From: Bacillus sp. FJAT-27264
Lineage (GTDB): Bacteria; Bacillota; Bacilli; Paenibacillales; Paenibacillaceae
Direction of reading: 5' to 3'
DNA length: 64,000 bases
NCBI RefSeq assembly: GCF_001682855.1
Contig: NZ_MAQW01000031.1
Coordinates: 124,487 to 188,486, forward strand
Part shown: positions 53,374 to 60,918 of the stretch, in pieces
Layout: every line of letters begins with the position of its first letter
How positions within the stretch are numbered: position 1 is the stretch's first letter
The notes under the pieces: model-generated
Databases searched by the model: none
Told to the model about the DNA's origin: nothing
Seen by the model: the letters and a program-made list of their open reading frames with translations, nothing else
Made by a program: the position numbers and the translations under genes

Positions 53374-53535
53374 ATGTTCTTTTTCTTCCTGGAAGAGGAC
53401 CGGCCACCATGTGAAATCATTGATTATCGAGACATATATAACCGATTGAAAGACAAGCCAGCGGATAGATGGACGCGGGAACTGAAGATGTTCAGCGTCC
53501 TCCACCGCTGGAAACAAAACGATCCTAGGAGGTAG
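53374..53535 (+). CDS. Poly-Phe N-terminal phage protein 3
   Basis: A 53-residue protein beginning MFFFFLEEDRPPCEIID, then basic helical (YRDIYNRLKDKPADRW, FSVLHRWKQNDPRR). It starts 12 bases after the previous stop with AAGGGGG upstream and ends at TAG 53535. It is short but sits in a dense operon and shares the poly-Phe plus -EED- start with its neighbours, so it is likely real. Confidence 0.6.
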   Translation: MFFFFLEEDRPPCEIIDYRDIYNRLKDKPADRWTRELKMFSVLHRWKQNDPRR

Positions 53536-53541
53536 TAAGCA

Positions 53542-53835
53542 ATGACAGCTATAGCGGTAAAAGCTTGGGTTTTTAACCCGGAGCTTAAAAATATGATTGT
53601 GAGCGTGTTCGGTAAAGACGAGCAGGGAGATCGGGTCAACATTAAAGGCCTTGTGGTTGATGCGCAAGGGGAGGAGCTGACCATTAAAAATATTTATGAT
53701 AGCAGCCAAAGCGTGTTCCCTCTGTATCTCTTTGCGGAAGATGATGGCCTTAACCTGGAAGCGTGGGACGCCGGACCAACAAGTTATGAGGTTCCGGTGG
53801 AGTATCGGCAAGGGTGGGACGGTGAAGAGAAATGA
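53542..53835 (+). CDS. Small phage protein, unknown
   Basis: A 97-residue beta-rich protein (VKAWVFNPELKNMIVSVFGK, LVVDAQGEELTIKNIYDS) ending in an acidic tail. AGGAGG lies at 53527-53532 before the ATG. It overlaps the YopX-like gene by 4 bases. Not recognised. Confidence 0.6.
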   Translation: MTAIAVKAWVFNPELKNMIVSVFGKDEQGDRVNIKGLVVDAQGEELTIKNIYDSSQSVFPLYLFAEDDGLNLEAWDAGPTSYEVPVEYRQGWDGEEK

Positions 53836-54305
53836 CCAATATGAGCAGAGAGACTGAGTTCCGGGGAAAGACGAAGGGAACAGGCCAGTGGGTATATGGA
53901 TCATTGGTGCAGGTGAGCAGTGCTGGGTCTTTGGCAGTAGCTATGTTGGACGATAAAGGGCATCTTAAGCTGCATGAAATTATCAAAGGAACTGAGGGGC
54001 AATACACAGGCCTCAATGATCGTGACGGTCAGCATATGTATCCAGGCGACATAACGGAGCTTGAAGTCGACGGAATCAAACGGCATTTTGTGGTGAAGGC
54101 GGGCACCGTGGTACGTGATTTGAAGAGTCATCCGAACTTTATCGATGATTCGGCCAAAGTGTCTATAACAGGCATTTATTTCGAGTGGCAGGAGTACCAG
54201 CTCTTTCCGTGCATCGATTCGAACGGTATTCCGGACAACGAGAAAATGCTGGTCATTGGCAATGTGAATGATAACCCGGAGTTGTTGGAGGTGGCAAACC
54301 GATGA
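53832..54305 (+). CDS. YopX-like phage protein
   Basis: A 157-residue protein with the YopX family pattern: TEFRGKTKGTGQWVYGSLV at the start, EGQYTGLNDRDGQHMYPGDI in the middle and ITGIYFEW / IGNVNDNPELLE near the end. YopX proteins are common in Firmicute prophages; the role is unknown. Two in-frame ATGs (53832, 53841) precede the domain. Confidence 0.85.
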   Translation: MTNMSRETEFRGKTKGTGQWVYGSLVQVSSAGSLAVAMLDDKGHLKLHEIIKGTEGQYTGLNDRDGQHMYPGDITELEVDGIKRHFVVKAGTVVRDLKSHPNFIDDSAKVSITGIYFEWQEYQLFPCIDSNGIPDNEKMLVIGNVNDNPELLEVANR

Positions 54306-54469
54306 AGCAAGGTAGACGGCCTAATCGTCGACAAATGAAGATCATTCAAGAAAAACGGCTCAACCCAAGTAATTGGTTTGTGGAGCGGGACAACCCTAGT
54401 GAAATGGTTATTGTACACCGGCAAAGCGGAAGCGCTAAAAGCATCCAGAAAGCGGGGTTATCTATATGA
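54302..54469 (+). CDS. DUF6906-like small phage protein
   Basis: A 55-residue basic protein (MKQGRRPNRRQMKIIQEKRL...NPSNWFVERDNP...MVIVHR). The spacing of the RRPNRRQ box, NPxNW and VHR fits a family of small phage proteins near the late regulator in Bacillus-group phages. ATGA overlaps join it to the genes on both sides. Confidence 0.7.
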   Translation: MKQGRRPNRRQMKIIQEKRLNPSNWFVERDNPSEMVIVHRQSGSAKSIQKAGLSI

Positions 54470-55098
54470 GCGAAGGAAGCTCTTCCTTAAGGCCGGAGCG
54501 AATAGAGTCCATTAAAGAAAGGTTGACGGAGAAACAGGCGCGTGTGGGATACATTGAGCGCGCCGAAACGGAAGTTATGGAAGTACTTGCTGCTCTGGAA
54601 GAGGCACAGCAACGAATAGTAAAACTAGAGCGCTATGTTAAAGCTCTCGAATTTAGCCGAGACACTGCGCAAAAACATGCGGATTCCATAGCAAAAGAGA
54701 AGGGCTTGGAACTGTATGAGGCACAGCAGATTATAGACCGTCACGAACGGGAGGCGGAGAGGAAGCAGCAATTTGTTGTAGAGCAGGCCGAATATGTTAA
54801 CGAGATCGAGATAGATCTGAGAAAGACACAGCAGACCATAGCCTCCAAAGACGATACCATCGCCATGCTTATGGGTCAGATAACGGACGAAGTTGCGCTA
54901 CATGCTAAGACTGCTGCTGCACTGATTCGGGCTGAGCAGACAATAGAAGAGTTAAATATAGCCTTGGACTTGTCAATCGAAGAAACGAATAAGTGGTCCA
55001 CATTGGCGAATAGTGCAGCGGCTGATAATGAGAGGTTGAGACAGTTGCTCGATGAAAGAGGCATTATAGACCCGGAAGCCAGTGAATCAGATGAATAA
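54466..55098 (+). CDS. Long coiled-coil phage protein
   Basis: A 210-residue protein that is predicted coiled coil almost throughout (heptads rich in E, A, Q, L, I) with no Pro in the core. It starts in an ATGA overlap and its stop overlaps the next small gene. It could be a scaffold or spacer; nothing more specific can be said. Confidence 0.65.
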   Translation: MSEGSSSLRPERIESIKERLTEKQARVGYIERAETEVMEVLAALEEAQQRIVKLERYVKALEFSRDTAQKHADSIAKEKGLELYEAQQIIDRHEREAERKQQFVVEQAEYVNEIEIDLRKTQQTIASKDDTIAMLMGQITDEVALHAKTAAALIRAEQTIEELNIALDLSIEETNKWSTLANSAAADNERLRQLLDERGIIDPEASESDE

Positions 55099-55291
55099 CT
55101 GGCATTTTGAAAACAGGGACAAGGCTGTGGAGCAAGCGGCCGGCGGACAGGGTGAGATTAAGCATTCTCAGCTCTCTCCAGAGGAGTTGGAAGCTTTCCG
55201 AAAAGCCAATCCAGCCCCTACTGGAGCGGATGCCAAGAAACCTATACCTATTTTCGAATACAACAAGAGGAGGTCGCAGCGTGAAGGTTAA
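55091..55291 (+). CDS. Small hydrophilic phage protein
   Basis: A 66-residue protein from ATG 55091 (a GTG at 55082 is possible), MNNWHFENRDKAVEQ, with a SQLSPEELEAF helical part and a KRRSQREG end. It overlaps its neighbours on both sides. No family recognised. Confidence 0.5.
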   Translation: MNNWHFENRDKAVEQAAGGQGEIKHSQLSPEELEAFRKANPAPTGADAKKPIPIFEYNKRRSQREG

Positions 55292-55748
55292 GGAAGTACA
55301 GACAGCTTTAAAGGCAGGGGAGCGGCATTTTAGCTTCCACATCCACGATCAACCTGTTGAGGTCCTTAAGTGGGGGATGTCCTGGGTACGCTATAAGACA
55401 CCGAGTATGCGGGATTTCATATCAACCAATATCGGCACATTCAGTATGTCAGTAAAAAGTATATACAAGCAAGAAGGGGAGTGTTCTTGTGGGGGCGGTG
55501 GTGCAAATGGAGATCTTTCCGGGGGTGACATCGGTGGACAAACTGGAAACGCGGTCTTTGCTCAAAGAGTATCCGACGATGCAGCGCAAAATCAGCGTCT
55601 ACAGCAGCAAAACATCTCTCACGTTTCTGGAGGCGGAGGAACTTGCCAAATACCAGCGGCGGGTAAGGGAAATAGATACGGCAATGGAGCTGATACTCGA
55701 CGACGAGGTGCGGCGCATTATCCGTCATCGCTATATAAGCGCACGTAA
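55281..55748 (+). CDS. Phage protein with long out-of-frame overlap
   Basis: GTG at 55281 lies after AGAGGAGG. The first 70 residues (KVKEVQTALKAGERHFSFHI, VLKWGMSWVRYKTPSMRDF) look like a real small protein. From about residue 70 the frame runs inside the ArpU-like gene and becomes Gly/Ser/Gln-rich (CGGGGANGDLSGGDIGGQTG), which looks like read-through of the other gene. The functional product may be just the first part, or the tail is a true overlap. Confidence 0.5.
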   Translation: MKVKEVQTALKAGERHFSFHIHDQPVEVLKWGMSWVRYKTPSMRDFISTNIGTFSMSVKSIYKQEGECSCGGGGANGDLSGGDIGGQTGNAVFAQRVSDDAAQNQRLQQQNISHVSGGGGTCQIPAAGKGNRYGNGADTRRRGAAHYPSSLYKRT

Positions 55749-55866
55749 ACACAAATACACCCTTGCCACATTCGGCGACAGCACCAGTGCCGCCACAATC
55801 AACCGCCGTATTGATATAGGTGTTGAGACCATAGCGGAGCACCTTAAATTGGCTGAGATCATTTAG
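55489..55866 (+). CDS. ArpU-like phage late-gene regulator
   Basis: A 125-residue protein (GTG start after AAGGGGA; ATG at 55507 alternative). The N-terminal half is a helical region (SLLKEYPTMQRKISVYSSKT) and the C-terminal part a sigma-like HTH: RHRYISARKHKYTLATFGDS, SAATINRRIDIGVETIAEHL. This matches the ArpU/RinA-type regulators that turn on late packaging and head genes in Gram-positive phages. It lies before the terminase genes, as expected. Confidence 0.75.
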   Translation: MGAVVQMEIFPGVTSVDKLETRSLLKEYPTMQRKISVYSSKTSLTFLEAEELAKYQRRVREIDTAMELILDDEVRRIIRHRYISARKHKYTLATFGDSTSAATINRRIDIGVETIAEHLKLAEII

Positions 55867-55920
55867 GGATGTGCATAGTCGACGCATACTGTTCATTTAA
55901 ATTCGAAGGGATGATCCAAA

Positions 55921-56415
55921 ATGACAGAAAGAAACTCTATTCGTGAGATAAATAAGGTATGCAAAGCTGTCCTAAAGTTACAGGACGGAGACTTTGTTGA
56001 AATGGAAGGCGTGTATAAAGGGCAAGAGTCCTATAGCCATCCGCTTAAAAATGCGACTGCAGCAAAACAAAACCAGCTCGGGGCATACAACAGACGAGTT
56101 ACGGAAGCTTTAAAAAACCTCCGGTCAGTGCTTGAATCAGGAGCTGAAAAGAAAGAGGATGAAGCGCCGTTCGGAAGCTATGCTGCCCACCAACCGGGAT
56201 ATGACAAATTCAAGGAATCAGGCAAGTTAGATGACTATGCTTACCAGTCGCTAGTCCACATGCAGACAGCTTCCCATCATCTCTCTTGGGCGCTAACTGT
56301 ACTGGACCACGCGGACATCCCGGTTGAACTGCGGGAAGAAGTTCAGAAGTTCGTCCGGCAAACAGGCACGATCTCCGCAGAGCTCCAAGACTGGATGCGC
56401 ACCTACACAAAGTAA
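55921..56415 (+). CDS. Phage protein of unknown function
   Basis: A 164-residue helical soluble protein (KAVLKLQDGDFVEMEGVYKG, HHLSWALTVLDHADIPVELR, LREEVQKFVRQTGTISAELQ). No family recognised. It is the last gene before a 540-bp gap. Confidence 0.6.
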   Translation: MTERNSIREINKVCKAVLKLQDGDFVEMEGVYKGQESYSHPLKNATAAKQNQLGAYNRRVTEALKNLRSVLESGAEKKEDEAPFGSYAAHQPGYDKFKESGKLDDYAYQSLVHMQTASHHLSWALTVLDHADIPVELREEVQKFVRQTGTISAELQDWMRTYTK

Positions 56416-56442
56416 TGCATATTCCTAAGATACGGCGAAATT

Positions 56443-56482
56443 TTGAGACAAACTTGAGACTAAGTTGAGACCAAATTGAGAC
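56443..56482 (+). repeat. Four TTGAGAC repeats with exact 11-bp period
   Basis: TTGAGAC starts at 56443, 56454, 56465 and 56476, each 11 bp apart, with varied 4-bp spacers. The helical-turn spacing would present all copies on one face of DNA, as for a multimeric binding protein. It lies within 30 bases of the end of the preceding gene and upstream of the late region. Confidence 0.85.
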
Positions 56483-56959
56483 AAAAACAGACTTACAGTA
56501 GGGACATAGGACGGCAACATTGTCCGGGTGTCCCTGCTGCCCCTTATCGCTGCAGGACTCGTCAGAGCTGATTCAGTGATGATGCCCGTTGCAATAGCAG
56601 CAGATACCATAGGGGCGGAACTGTAAGCACAAGTAGCCAGTAGCAGTTATAGCGGCGGCCTGATGCGGGGGAAGAGAGTTTAATATCACTCTCAACGCGC
56701 TCCGCCCGGGCGCGTTATGAGCATAGGGGATATGTTACGGCAAATGCCGGACGTCACCATGCAAATACGGGCATTACATTATGAATTGAGTAAGGCGCTG
56801 CAAAGAGAGTAACAATCCACCCAAGCCGTGTGGGAGTCGCGGTTAGCAGCCCTTTACTGAGCGCATAATGCTCAGGGATAATCCCAAGCGTTTGGGAATT
56901 TAATATGACGCCGACCGTCTGTTATTATGTGGTAATATATGTATAGAGGAGGCGAGACT
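56483..56959 (+). other. Structured non-coding interval before the packaging genes
   Basis: About 480 bp without a well-supported gene. It contains another GGGAC/GTCCC cluster (56497-56540), CTGAGC/GCTCAG (about 56857-56874) and TCCCAA/TTGGGA (56883-56898) hairpins. A 31-codon frame at 56717-56812 (MSIGDMLRQM...) has no good ribosome site. A TAATAT-like -10 lies at about 56933. Possible untranslated RNA, regulatory site or part of the packaging region. Confidence 0.4.
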
Positions 56960-57148
56960 GTGAGGAAACGAGATGTAGTTGAATATAGTTGTATGTTGAG
57001 TGTTATGCTGGGGCTTGTGGTTCTCATCATTCTATCTATCGTGCCAGTATCGGCAGGTACTCAAGCGCTGTTACTTTACAGTAGCTTGGCGGTTGCAATC
57101 ATCATGAGTACACACAAATATAGATCAGCTTCTAAGAGTCGCCAGTAG
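56960..57148 (+). CDS. Small membrane protein
   Basis: A 62-residue protein with two hydrophobic helices (about 11-30 and 36-52) between basic ends. GTG at 56960 is chosen because AGAGGAGG lies 6-7 bases upstream; the in-frame ATG at 56939 lies before this site. A terminator follows directly. It could be an accessory phage membrane protein; no holin features beyond size are visible. Confidence 0.6.
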   Translation: MRKRDVVEYSCMLSVMLGLVVLIILSIVPVSAGTQALLLYSSLAVAIIMSTHKYRSASKSRQ

Positions 57149-57160
57149 GCGGCTCTTTTT
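57135..57160 (+). terminator. Terminator after the small membrane protein gene
   Basis: AGAGTCGCC pairs with GGCGGCTCT around AGTA, followed by five T residues. The stem overlaps the last codons of the gene. Confidence 0.8.
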
Positions 57161-57203
57161 GTTGCCCAAAAAAAGCACTGCCTATAAAGACAGTGCCCAT
57201 TAC

Positions 57204-57389
57204 TTACTTGTTCTTATGTTTGGTAGGATCAGTCAAAATGTACTTTTCTCCAGGGTTTTGACCCGGAGGGAGTGGCTTTCCTTCAACAGAAGTAATCTCT
57301 CTCCCGCGATCTCCACCGCGTGGGCCTACAACTTTGTATTGTCCAGATGTCGGGGTTTTTTCCCCAGGACTCAGTCTATTATCTGACAT
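57204..57389 (-). CDS. YjzC-like small protein
   Basis: A 61-residue protein (MSDNRLSPGEKTPTSGQYKV, GREITSVEGKPLPPGQNPGE, ending DPTKHKNK) that matches the YjzC-like family found widely in bacteria and phages. Pro/Gly-rich with a short beta pattern. GGAGGTG lies before the ATG on the minus strand. Function not known. Confidence 0.8.
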   Translation of the reverse strand: MSDNRLSPGEKTPTSGQYKVVGPRGGDRGREITSVEGKPLPPGQNPGEKYILTDPTKHKNK

Positions 57390-57565
57390 ATAATCACCTC
57401 CTCTTATAGAATATTTTACTAGTTAGGTGAAGGTAAAGGCTAGTACAATCGTTCGTCAAATTGCGACATGACATGGTCTGATTTGATAGTGGTGAAGGTG
57501 ATCGAATGTGTTCAGTAGACTAACATAGTGCTTTGTGATGACGTCAATATGAAAGGGTGAAAAGA

Positions 57566-57913
57566 ATGCAAAGTATATTGAAAGCTCGTGCGGATCACAT
57601 CAAGGATGTTCATGAAAAGATTTCAATAAATAGTGAGACGGCAGCGAAGTTGCAGGAGGTTATCGAACAAAGTGGTATGGATATAGAGACATCCATTTAT
57701 GTAACACAGGAAGCGATGCGGCGTGCCTTCGGTAGTGTATTCCGAGACTACGCCGCGCTGAAAAAGAAGTTTGAAAGTATGCAAAAGCATACAAGCCCGC
57801 AGACCAATGAAGAAAAGGCATGGCTCTTGTATGAGCAAGTTAAGGACGAAAGTCTGAATGACGTTAGAGAAATAGGAGACTACTTAAAGATAATTGCTAT
57901 TGACGAGCTTTAG
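57566..57913 (+). CDS. Small phage-region helical protein
   Basis: A 115-residue charged helical protein (ILKARADHIKDVHEKI, EVIEQSGMDIETSIYVTQEA). ATG 57566 follows GAAAGGGTG; a GTG at 57557 overlaps that site. Its regulation is separate from the late operon, as it has its own upstream space and convergent neighbour. Possible moron gene; not recognised. Confidence 0.55.
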   Translation: MQSILKARADHIKDVHEKISINSETAAKLQEVIEQSGMDIETSIYVTQEAMRRAFGSVFRDYAALKKKFESMQKHTSPQTNEEKAWLLYEQVKDESLNDVREIGDYLKIIAIDEL

Positions 57914-57915
57914 AG

Positions 57916-58143
57916 TCAATGATAACCCTTCACTCCAATAATAATATCATCGAATCCGCGGACAACGCGAAATGCACGCTCCTGTTCTAGTATCTCTAGC
58001 TTAGCCTTTATGATGTCGGTATTATTGAAGCCGCGAGTTGAGCACGCGTCGTAGATGTCCGTGGCGGCAACGATCGCGCCATGATCCTCGTAATTTTTTA
58101 AAGGCAATCTCTTAATGATTTCTAATAGTTGTTGATTATTCAT
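57916..58143 (-). CDS. Small unknown protein, convergent
   Basis: A 75-residue protein (MNNQQLLEIIKRLPLKNYED, SIIKAKLEILEQERAF type helices) with an AAAGGAGGG site upstream of ATG 58143. Its stop is 2 bases from the convergent gene at 57566-57913. Not recognised; a moron-type lysogenic gene is possible. Confidence 0.55.
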   Translation of the reverse strand: MNNQQLLEIIKRLPLKNYEDHGAIVAATDIYDACSTRGFNNTDIIKAKLEILEQERAFRVVRGFDDIIIGVKGYH

Positions 58144-58193
58144 AGGCGTTCCCTCCTTTCTGTTTACTTGGAATGTTCGAACAACTTCTAGTA

Positions 58194-58202
58194 TTCGACA
58201 AA
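58194..58202 (+). promoter_or_regulatory. Spo0A-box-like nonamer in the prophage
   Basis: TTCGACAAA, the reverse complement of the 0A box TTTGTCGAA, lies about 170 bases before the small terminase gene. A single short match; see the finding on Spo0A boxes. Confidence 0.3.
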
Positions 58203-58365
58203 GGATAGGAATGTCCTACAAATATAAGTCGAAGTAGGGCTGTCTCTAGGACTGGGTCCTTCCCGGGGCCGGGGTAGGGTGCGGGTACGTGTGAGCCCGA
58301 TTCCTGGCTATTTTTGATGAAAAAAAATCACTGTGCACTGTGCATTTTGAGGGGGTGTTTATGGC
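58203..58365 (+). other. Candidate cos region upstream of terminase
   Basis: A GC-rich tract (GGTCCTTCCCGGGGCCGGGG near 58256, GTGCGGGTACGTGTGAGCCC after) sits directly before the small terminase gene and contrasts with flanking sequence. It is followed by an A-run and GTGCACTGTGCAT repeats. In phages with Nu1/gpA-like terminase, cos is located exactly here. The exact nick sites cannot be read. Confidence 0.5.
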
Positions 58366-58899
58366 TTGGAAAACGATGTGAAAATGATCGAAGAAACCTT
58401 ATGTATCAGTGCTTCATACGCTTCTGAGCTATTCGGCGTCCACCGCAACACACTTGCACAGTGGACGAAGCTTGGAATGCCCAAAATGAAAAGTGGTTGG
58501 TATCCGTTGAAGGACTGCTATGATTGGGTGATGGATTACAAGCTGGGAGGCGATGGCGACGAAGACGAAGAAGGAGAGCCGAAGACCGATGCAGCCAAAA
58601 AGCTGAAGCATGAAGCCCGATTGAAGGAGCAGCAGGCGGAAGCTGCCGCGTTCAAAAATGCTGTGATTCGAGGGGAATACGTCCGTAGGGATGAAGTGAT
58701 CAGCGAACTGCAGCGTTTTTTCACTTCGCTGAAGCGGTCCATGAGTGGTTATAGTCGCTCGGTCGCCATGGAAGTCGCTCCGTATATTGATCCTGAGCTT
58801 GTTCGTCAGATTGAACAGAACATCAGTGATAAGACAAATGCGGTGCTGCTGCAAATGTCTGTCAGGGGTGTGTATCATGCCAAAAAAGGCCGGAAGTAA
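58366..58899 (+). CDS. Terminase small subunit (Nu1-like)
   Basis: A 177-residue DNA-packaging protein. The first 50 residues form an HTH (LCISASYASELFGVHRNTLAQW) like lambda Nu1; the middle is charged and coiled, and the C-terminus (residues 90-175) would contact the large subunit. The frame begins at TTG 58366, 10 bases after GAGGGGG; ATG 58384 is an alternative. A short out-of-frame ATG (58361) lies nearer the site. It overlaps the large subunit gene by 23 bases. Confidence 0.85.
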   Translation: MENDVKMIEETLCISASYASELFGVHRNTLAQWTKLGMPKMKSGWYPLKDCYDWVMDYKLGGDGDEDEEGEPKTDAAKKLKHEARLKEQQAEAAAFKNAVIRGEYVRRDEVISELQRFFTSLKRSMSGYSRSVAMEVAPYIDPELVRQIEQNISDKTNAVLLQMSVRGVYHAKKGRK

Positions 58900-60694
58900 A
58901 TGGGCTGATTGGCTGACCGAAGCACTTGCTGTGTTGAAGCCACCTGAAAAGCTCACAGTTTCTGAATGGGCGGATAAATACCGGGTTTTGGATAGCAAAA
59001 CGTCAGCAGAGCCGGGCTTGTGGTCCACGGATCGAACGCCTTATTTACGTGGGATCATGGATTCCTTTACTGATCCAAGGGTTGAAGAGGTTGTTTTCCT
59101 AAAGCCGACACAGGTCGGGGGGACCGAGTGCTTGAATAATATGCTCGGGTACGTGATATCCCAGGACCCCAATCCTGTAATGGTTGTTTATCCGAATGAA
59201 AAACTTGCTCAATTCACTTCTGAAAACCGACTGCAGCCTATGGTTAAATTGAGTCCAGCGCTGGAAAGTCGTTTTCATGAGAATCAAAGCAAGGATCTGG
59301 AGCTCCAGTTTGATGGGATGTATGTCGTCATTGCAGGGGCGGCAAGCCCTGCTGGACTATCAAGTTTGCCGGCTCGATATCTGTTCATGGATGAGGTGGA
59401 CAAGTATCCGGCGGCAGCGGGGAAGGAAGCTGATCCGCGCTCACTTGCACGCGAACGTACAAACACCTTTCCGACGAACAAAAAAATCATGCAGACATCG
59501 ACGCCAACGCTTCGAACTGGCCCAATCTGGACCGCATGGGAATCAGCACATGTTCAAATGGAATATTACGTGCCTTGCCCGCATTGTGGTGAGTATCAAA
59601 CGTTGACTTTTAAACGTGTGATATTTGATTCAAAGCTTGATCCGGAAATCATTCGTTCTGCTTCTCATTATGAATGTGTTTCCTGTAATGAGGCTATCCG
59701 TGATGCGCACAAGCCAGCAATGATGCGTGCCGGCGAATGGAGAGACAAGAACGGGAAGACAGCGAGAAAAAGAATAACAGGATATTGGTTGAATGCATTA
59801 TACAGTCCATGGATTCGATTTGGTGACGCTGCTGTTAAGTTCCTGAGCTCCAAGAAAGCCGGAAACGAAGAACTTCAGAACTTTATCAATTCATGGTTGG
59901 CTGAACCGTGGGAAAATACACAAATCAAGCTGAATAGTGACAAAGTGCTTGAGAAATCGAATGGTTATGAAGAAGGGGTTGTTCCGGATCGGACAATCAT
60001 ACTGACTGCTGGTGTTGACGTTCAGAAGGATCGAATGTATTACACTATCAGGGCGTGGGGCGAAGATATGACCAGCCATAACATTCGTCATGGTGTAGTG
60101 GAAACATGGCCACAAATTGAAGATGTGATGAACATATCTTATCTTTCGCGTGACGGAACGGAATATTTCGTTAATCTGTGCGCCGTGGACTCTGGTTACA
60201 ATGCAGATGATACATACGACTTCTGCGCCAAAAATGCTGAATGGGCTGTAGCTATTAAAGGTTCTAACAATCCGATGCCTGCCAAGTACAAATTGACCAA
60301 GATAGATCGCGAGGACCGCGGTCTTTTTGGTATTTCGCTATATATGGTGGATGGGGGATATTACAAAGACTTCATTGCGGGGCGATTGGATCGAAAGTCG
60401 AATGAACCAGGCGGTTGGTTTGTTTACGAAGACTGTGACGAAGATTATGCCGAACAAGTGACGGCGGAACAGAAAGTTTCTGAGAAACGGGCCGGTCGCG
60501 AAATCGAGGTGTGGCGTCCCAAAACGTCTCATGCGGACAACCATTATCTGGACTGCGAAGTGTATGCTGCTTTTGCTGCCGACTGTGTTGGTATCCGTTA
60601 CATGCGTTATGAAGCCCCTCCCGAGCCGAAGCCTGTTGAAGACAAGCAGCCTGCGAAAAAATCGTGGGTGCAAGGAGGTGAAACGTGGTTATGA
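58877..60694 (+). CDS. Terminase large subunit (GpA family)
   Basis: A 605-residue packaging ATPase-nuclease. The ATPase region (about 50-260) contains the Walker A-like FLKPTQVGGTE (about 74) and Walker B-like YLFMDEVDKYP (about 171). A zinc ribbon (CPHCGEY...CVSCNEA, about 234-275) and the nuclease domain (about 350-560: ILTAGVDVQKDRMYY, NLCAVDSGYNADDTYDF) follow, with a Pro/Lys tail. The length and order fit lambda gpA. The ATG at 58877 overlaps the small subunit gene. Confidence 0.92.
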   Translation: MPKKAGSKWADWLTEALAVLKPPEKLTVSEWADKYRVLDSKTSAEPGLWSTDRTPYLRGIMDSFTDPRVEEVVFLKPTQVGGTECLNNMLGYVISQDPNPVMVVYPNEKLAQFTSENRLQPMVKLSPALESRFHENQSKDLELQFDGMYVVIAGAASPAGLSSLPARYLFMDEVDKYPAAAGKEADPRSLARERTNTFPTNKKIMQTSTPTLRTGPIWTAWESAHVQMEYYVPCPHCGEYQTLTFKRVIFDSKLDPEIIRSASHYECVSCNEAIRDAHKPAMMRAGEWRDKNGKTARKRITGYWLNALYSPWIRFGDAAVKFLSSKKAGNEELQNFINSWLAEPWENTQIKLNSDKVLEKSNGYEEGVVPDRTIILTAGVDVQKDRMYYTIRAWGEDMTSHNIRHGVVETWPQIEDVMNISYLSRDGTEYFVNLCAVDSGYNADDTYDFCAKNAEWAVAIKGSNNPMPAKYKLTKIDREDRGLFGISLYMVDGGYYKDFIAGRLDRKSNEPGGWFVYEDCDEDYAEQVTAEQKVSEKRAGREIEVWRPKTSHADNHYLDCEVYAAFAADCVGIRYMRYEAPPEPKPVEDKQPAKKSWVQGGETWL

Positions 60695-60918
60695 CGGAAG
60701 AGGAACGCTTGGCACTGCTGCGGGAGCAACTTGCCGAGGTACGTAAGGCAATCAGTTCTATACTCGGCGGTGCGCAGGAATACCGGATCGGTAGCCGTAG
60801 TATCAAGCGGCCGGATCTCGGCAAGTTGTATGAAGAACAAACTCGGCTTGAAAGAGAAATTCGGGCCATTGAAGAAGGCGGCGGTATTTTTCGTGTGGTG
60901 TATTTTGAAGGGAGGTGA
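60685..60918 (+). CDS. Head-tail joining type protein (gpW/DUF6148-like)
   Basis: A 77-residue helical protein (EERLALLREQLAEVRKAISS, IGSRSIKRPDLGKLYEEQTR). It lies between large terminase and portal, as gpW does in lambda. GTG 60685 is 6 bases after AAGGAGG; ATG 60691 is the alternative. It overlaps terminase by 10 and portal by 4 bases. Confidence 0.8.
   Translation: MVMTEEERLALLREQLAEVRKAISSILGGAQEYRIGSRSIKRPDLGKLYEEQTRLEREIRAIEEGGGIFRVVYFEGR

Noticed and set aside
58361-58381. Short ATG-started leader peptide before small terminase
   Set aside because: It is only six codons and well explained as chance near the ribosome site; it is noted only as a start-site ambiguity.
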